A stretch of DNA of 64,000 nucleotides from positions 1,454,501-1,518,500 of the forward strand of contig JAMJFZ010001264.1 of the NCBI GenBank assembly GCA_026225945.1. Direction: 5' to 3'. The notes under the pieces are model-generated. The model was not told where the DNA came from. It did not search any database and saw only the letters and a program-made list of their open reading frames with translations. This document shows, piece by piece, positions 58,561-64,000 of this stretch (the stretch's first letter is position 1; the number at the start of each line of letters is the position of its first letter). Made by a program: the position numbers and the translations under genes. The DNA comes from Cricetomys ansorgei. Its lineage: Eukaryota; Chordata; Mammalia; Rodentia; Nesomyidae.

Positions 58561-60224
58561 ACAATACAACACATGCCAAAGTCCTTTTTGAACAATAGTC
58601 ATGTTTACTCTGCTAACTTTCTCTGTGACGGAAGTGTTACACTGGCCACTGAGGAGCAAGGATCTACAGTAGATACAGAATGATCTCATTAAAGGTCTAA
58701 AAGTCTATATGAGATGTTAAGTGTCAATCTACCAGTTCACTTCCAGCACTCCAAGAGCTTCAAATTGACACCATCTCCAACATAAATATGAGAAGAAAAG
58801 TAAGCTTCAGAGAGACTGAGTGAGTGAGGGAAACTTACATAAATAAGGCATACAATGAAAGATATACAATTTTGACAAAGGACATAAAAGTAAGTTTATT
58901 CTTTGGGATTCTTTGTTCAGATCTCATGTACTGCACACATGTAACGCGGGTGCACACACAGAGAGAGAGAAAGAGAGAGAGAGAGAGATGAATAACATAA
59001 ATGGACCAGATAGATGTACACTAGATGCAGGAAGTTACTTGTAATGAGAATTGTCTAATAAAACTACCAGAAGTTATTGGGTTAGGTAGACCCTCTCCAA
59101 TGCAGGTCAATGTCTTCATCCTCAGACGAGCTGTAGAAAACCACTCTCAGCTGCTCCTTTTTGGTGTGATTTCATCAGCAATGGTTCTTCCTTCCTTTGC
59201 ACCTTCTGGCAGGAGTCCCCTTTCATGAGAGGTGGTAATTAATACTCTCACTGGGTCCTGGGAGGGAGTTTGATGGAAAGTGTAGGGAAGAGAGTGACAA
59301 GGGACAGATTGCCTGTTATCTGATCAGGAGACCAGTGCTCTAGTTTACTTGAAGGAAAAAGAACCTTGTCCTGTGTACCAATCCTTTGAGCCAATAAACC
59401 CCAGCAGGGTGTGAAGTGATCTGAGAATGACCTAAAGCCAAATCTGTTAGGGTAATGAAAGGTTTATAAATAGCAGAGCCACAGGGGTAGGAAAGTGGCT
59501 TTAACAGAATTAGGGGATGCTCATGGCAGGACATGGCTCTGTAGCAGTTTTCTCAATTCCCAGGAGGAGGCACTTCTGAGTTAAACCCCTTACTCACAAT
59601 TGAGCAGAGAGAACCAATGAACTGCAGAGATTTTCCACTTGTATCCAGGAGCATGACACTTCAACTGGAGAGCAAAGCAGCAAGACTTAGAGGAAAATGG
59701 TGCCATGCTCTCATGTAGATGAGGAAACTGAATGTGTCCTGCTCAGTTCCTTCTCCATCTGACACAGATTAAGATAAAGTCCTTGAGGAAGAAACAGAAT
59801 GGAACCCAGGCTCCAAAGTTGTTTAAAAAACCACTCTGTGGTCTGACACAACTTTATGGGTTACAGCAAACTGGGGGAAGAAACATGTAAATTGTCAGCA
59901 ATGTCTTAACTATCGTTGAGTTATGTAGATTTGACATAAACATACCTTCAGCCTGGGTTCTCCTCTATAAAGTCTGAAGACATTATTCCCTATGTAAGGA
60001 GAGCTAAGAACACATAGATTTACCAAAGATGAGCCCAGAAAGGGAGAGATGTAGCTGCTTATCAGAAACTGGATAGACAGTTGGGAAGATGCCATAAGGA
60101 GAGTGGACAGCTGGAGAGGTGAAAACACGCAGAAAGTCCTCACTGAATGGCAATGTGAAGCCTAGGGAGACCAGTATCTCTGAGATTGAAGCCTTAACGT
60201 TTCAGGCTGCATCTAATAGCAACT
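58561..60224. other. Mostly unique; (GA)n at 58959-58988
   Basis: A GA microsatellite of 30 bp is the only clear repeat. The 77-codon minus-strand frame at 59910-60143 and others have no domain signature. No gene is recognised. Confidence 0.4.
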
Positions 60225-60368
60225 GTGATGGTAATAATTACCATTTGTTAAGTCCAAACCGCAAACGAGTCGTCATTCTAAGATTTTAGATTTATCACAT
60301 TTAGTACTTGAGATAACATTCGTAGGTAGGCATTGTGGTCTCATTTTATAGAGGAGAAAATTAAGACA
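60225..60368 (-). mobile_element. MIR fragment
   Basis: 'gatttatcacatttagtact', 'cgtaggtaggcattgtggtc' and 'tcattttatagaggagaaaa' are a reversed MIR 3' half. Confidence 0.7.
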
Positions 60369-60560
60369 AAGGGCTGCAGATGTAGTTCAGTTGGCAAAGT
60401 GCTTGTGTAGTATAAATGGAGCCTTGAGTTCAATTCCCTGCCTCAAATAAACCTGATGTGGTGGTACATATCTGTAACCCTAGAATCTAGGAAGTAGAGG
60501 TATGAAAAACAGATATACAAATGATGTCTCAAAAGGAATGAGGCAGGAAGGAAGAGGGAA
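60369..60560 (+). mobile_element. B4-type SINE (ID fused to B1)
   Basis: ID-like head 'gggctgcagatgtagttcag' and 'ttgagttcaattccctgcct', then the B1-like part 'gatgtggtggtacatatctg', 'ctaggaagtagaggtatgaa' and 'tgatgtctcaaaaggaa'. Confidence 0.88.
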
Positions 60561-60598
60561 GAGAGAAGGGAAGAAGGAAGGAAGGGAGAGGGAGATGA
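60535..60598. repeat. Purine-rich GGAAG tract
   Basis: A G/A-only tail directly following the B4 SINE, probably grown from its A-rich tail. Confidence 0.85.
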
Positions 60599-60702
60599 GA
60601 TTTCTCACTCAAGTTCACATGTATAAGAATCCAGAATCTGAACTACAGAGTCAATTTTATCAAGGTATGAGAAAAACCAAAACTATCTTTTGCGCTGTCT
60701 TG

Positions 60703-60769
<67 letters not shown>
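60703..60769. repeat. (TC)n microsatellite
   Basis: A 67 bp TC run with one CC interruption. Confidence 0.98.
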
Positions 60770-60773
<4 letters not shown>

Positions 60774-61679
60774 TAATGGAATAGACGTATATAGAGATAT
60801 AGCTATAGAGATGTATGTCTCCACATGAAAAGTGTATGGACTTGAGAAAAAAAGCAGGAACTTTAGAAGGAAATGAGGTACTGGTTAGAAAGCTATGTGA
60901 CATCTAAGCAAGAGATGGTAGGGTCGGGGCACAGGCAGCAGAGAGGAGAATGAGAAAGTAACTGACTGCATCTTATGAGTTGGGAAGGACCAAACCAGCA
61001 GGGCTCACCAGAGATGAAAAAACTGAGAGGGTGATGGGTCTCTAAGCCTAATGGATTGGAAACCTTTTAAAATGTTGTTCCTATGCTTTCAATGTGGAAA
61101 GGAGACAGTTTCTCTATGATGGAGCCCCAAAGATAACTATAGAAAAACAAACACATAACTTCTTTCTACGGACTAAAGCGTATGTAAACCCCACAGAAAC
61201 AGAGAATCCACAAACTGTCCCCCACTTAAACTCTGGTGATCTTCCTCTGTGGCCCTGACCTCCTGCAACATGATCTCACACAGAGAAGGCATGCAGTGCT
61301 GATGGACAGGTATTCGGGTCAGGGTTAGGGTAATATGCACCAGGATTTGTGTGTGCTGCTATATGCCTACATTTGCACACTTTACCAAAGTATTGGAGAC
61401 AAACATGAATGTCAGGCTAATCACCACTGGATCACATTTATTTTGAGCCCATTTTCAAGGCAATGCTATTCTTTTCAATTAAGAAGCAGTCAGTGTCAGA
61501 GAAACAATGAGATTTGTTTTTGTTTTTGTTTTTTTAAGAGAAAAACTAAAGGCACAACCCTTGATAGAATATTATACAGTAATTAAAATCTACTTTTTAA
61601 AAAATATGGCAACTTGAAGAAAAATACTTTAAGTTAAATTTGAAAAGTCCATTCAATGATATAAACCTTTAGAAAAATC
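60770..61679. other. Unique sequence, nothing recognised
   Basis: No repeat family or gene is recognised. The 83-codon frame at 61335-61586 has no domain. Confidence 0.4.
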
Positions 61680-63450
61680 AAAAGCTTTCCAGTACTTTCG
61701 AAAACATTCCCCGGGTGTCAAACACGGCTCAAGCAGACTGAAGAAGCGAGATGACTGAGTGCAATAAGACATCCTGCCAGGATCCTTCCCACAAAACGGG
61801 GCCAAGGAAAAGAGCAAGCCCATAGAGTCTCCTGTGCAGACTTTCCCAGGTCCGCACGTTCAACCCCTTCTGTCTGGCTTTTTACACAATGACTACTTTC
61901 AATATGTCATCTTTTTTTTTTTAATTGCACATGTCAAAATCTTGGAGATGAGGTGCACAATGTGCTACCTGGCTCCTCCCCTCTGTAATGATTTACTGGA
62001 GAAGAGGCCCTCTGACAGAGTTATGCCACAGACACAGGCAAAACAAGGCACCAAAACCATTTATTTAAAAGAAAACGGTATTTATGCAACTTATTAAGGT
62101 TCCGCTCTGTTTGTATGCTGAGTAAGTCTGAACCATAGGGGATTGCCGATATCTGGCTGTTGTTTGTATTTGAAATATGGTTCAATCAAGTACATGTGAA
62201 CAATGGGCAGTGGCTGCCTCGCCGATGGGAAAGTCTCCAGTCTCCAGCTGGCTCCCCTGCCAATCCAGGTTAACTGCAGGCCTCTAATACTTAGCTGCTC
62301 CTATTGGCGAACTTCGTTAAAAAGATTCCATAGGTTATACTCTCGCCTACTTCTGTCTTCTCTCTATGGTCTCTACAACCCCGGAATAAGCAACTTAACT
62401 CTATCTAGCAGGACAAGTGGAGCAGGCTTCCTTTGTGATTCCCAAGAACCAAAGCAAAATCTAAGCAGATTTGGGGGTGTAATTTTATTGCTGCTTAGGA
62501 AAGCCTTCCTCCTAGCCGGAGCTATCTAAGAATTACCTATTGCTTGAGGGAACAGAACCAGGGCCTGGGATTTCCAGAGGGACCTGGGAGTTGCAATCAA
62601 GACTGCAGAAACCTTAGGGAATGAAGGTCTGGAAAAAGTATTTGGTTTGTTAAAAGGGTCCCGTGCCCCGTGTTTGACCCTCGTCTCAGAGTCCTTAGTA
62701 ATAAGGCAGTATTTTATCCCTGCTTCCTCTCACCCTCCTTCCCCCTCCTTCCAATTCCTGACTTTTTTTTACCCCCTAGAGTAGCAGCCACAGAGCATGG
62801 GGTGAGAAGTCGCTGGAAGGACAAGTTGACAGATAGGACTTGGGTCGCTGGGTCACTGCGAGGCGTCGTGATCTGGACTCAGACAGAGCGATTTCCTCGG
62901 TGATTTTAATCTTTTCGTCTGTTCACACGTCATGCCACCTGGACATAATACAGAGAAATCTGGAGGCTTAACAAAGTTTTCCCTTGCCCCAAAGCTCACC
63001 CAGGGAAGAGGGAGGAGGAGAAAGGGAAAGAGAATTAACCCTTTCCCTGCCTTCCCCAGTGACAGCAGCAGCTGCAGCAGCAAACCTGGCCCCACCTTTC
63101 TGACAACTAATAATTTCAAGTCTTTGGGTAATGAGGCCTTGTCTCTATGGACACTGTAAAAAATACAAGTCCCCGCTTGCTGTCTTAGACACTTGTAAGT
63201 GGTGGCTCTATCCTTTTCCGCTAACCAGGTTTTGATTGACTCTCAAATCTCTTGTAGATTCTCAAAATTGTTTATTTTGGTGTTGGGGGTGGGAGAGGAC
63301 AGACAGTGAGAGAAAGGACGTGGAGAAAGAGAACTACCATGAAGGAAAATATTAATATCTCCCCTGTCACTGTGGCCAGACAGTCTGCTTGTCTGATTTC
63401 CCCATAAGGTTCTGAGTTATTTCTGACGGAGAGTGTTAATGCTTAGAATT
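61680..63450. promoter_or_regulatory. Repeat-free candidate regulatory region with CpG cluster
   Basis: About 1.8 kb with no recognisable transposon, the longest such stretch rich in CpG. Nine CpGs fall in 118 bp at 62811-62929 (62811, 62846, 62859, 62864, 62867, 62889, 62898, 62916, 62928). Motifs include an inverted CCAAT (ATTGG at 62303) and CAGCTG E-boxes at 62245 and 63069. No start-codon frame here looks like a real first exon. It could be an enhancer or a weak or alternative promoter of an off-window gene; this is inference. Confidence 0.35.
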
Positions 63451-64000
63451 AGCAGATTTCAACAAAGTGGATGCCAACATTGCAGAATCTGTTGGAGATA
63501 GGAGTGAGGTAACAGCTGAGAGAGAGAGTTGGGTGGGGTGCAGCAGGAGGAAAGCGCCTCACCTCCAGGTCTCACCTGGGAACAGAAGGTAGAAAGAGAA
63601 AGGCGACTATGAAGATGCCTGGAATCAGGGCATTGAAAGGAAAATGGCTGGAACTGGGACTATTCAGTGAAATGAACCAGACTTGGAAAGAAAATCTCGT
63701 CTTTCCCACCATATGCAGAATCTAGGTTTAATTTTTCAGATACATGTTTCTATATCTACCTACTTATGGGGGAGTCTAAAGGGAGGAGAGAGGAGCAAGA
63801 GAAGGTAACGGAATATTTTTAACAAGAAAGCAGAAGGGCAGGTTGTTTGGGAGAGGAAGGAGACCAGCAAGATGGACGGGGAAGGATGATGAGAATAGTG
63901 TATGTGTGGGGGGGAAGGCTAAGAACAAAAGTATGTAGGGAAAACATTGTAGTGAGACTATTGCTCTTCACAAAAACACTAAATGGCATTAAATGGGAGA
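63451..64000. other. Purine-skewed unique sequence to window end
   Basis: The plus strand is G/A-rich, with several gagagag and ggaggag words, but no named repeat. No gene is seen. Confidence 0.4.

Noticed and set aside
59440..59490. TATA-like 'tttataaatag' near 59463 as a promoter
   Set aside because: An isolated AT-rich word, with no CpG enrichment, initiator or downstream exon.

Overview
This is repeat-rich, CpG-poor mammalian nuclear DNA. The repeats point to a muroid rodent: B1 SINEs, B2/B3/B4-type tRNA-headed SINEs, rodent MaLR-type LTRs and two URR1-like hAT elements lie over older mammalian layers (MIR, L2, L1M-type LINE-1, MST-like LTRs). The B1 copies share a short variant block (CTGTTGTAACTCTGGCTG-like) that differs from the Mus and Rattus forms I know, so I do not assign a species.

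I found no protein-coding gene, exon, tRNA, rRNA, CRISPR array or bacterial-type feature. Every open frame is short (about 150 codons or less) and is explained by simple repeats, by transposon remnants, or by chance. The window reads as a large intron or an intergenic desert. All family names come from reading by eye, with no database search, so edges are approximate (about 10-30 bp).

Layout. 0-10 kb: a TG/TCTG minisatellite, an old L1 split by an LTR, a B1, several MaLR LTRs, two MIRs, and a Ty3/gypsy RNase H fossil at about 5.90-6.41 kb. 10-25 kb: B4/B3 SINEs, unique stretches with two possible conserved noncoding blocks, LTRs and the first URR1. 25-35 kb: mostly unique or very old sequence, an L1M remnant and MIRs. 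35-42 kb: a cluster of tRNA-headed SINEs, an LTR, L2 and MIR pieces. 42-50 kb: sparse old repeats, two LTRs and a B1. 50-54.2 kb: stacked minus-strand L1 ORF2 remnants interrupted by a B3, an AT-rich palindrome and a B1 with visible target-site duplications. 54.2-58 kb: CT and CA tracts, an unassigned tandem-repeat block and more L1. 58-61.6 kb: URR1, B1, MIR and B4. 61.7-63.5 kb: a repeat-poor stretch with a local CpG cluster, the best candidate for a regulatory region.

The most unusual item is the Ty3/gypsy fossil. About 510 bp keep one reading frame with three in-frame stops and still show the conserved blocks of a gypsy reverse transcriptase C-terminus and RNase H domain.
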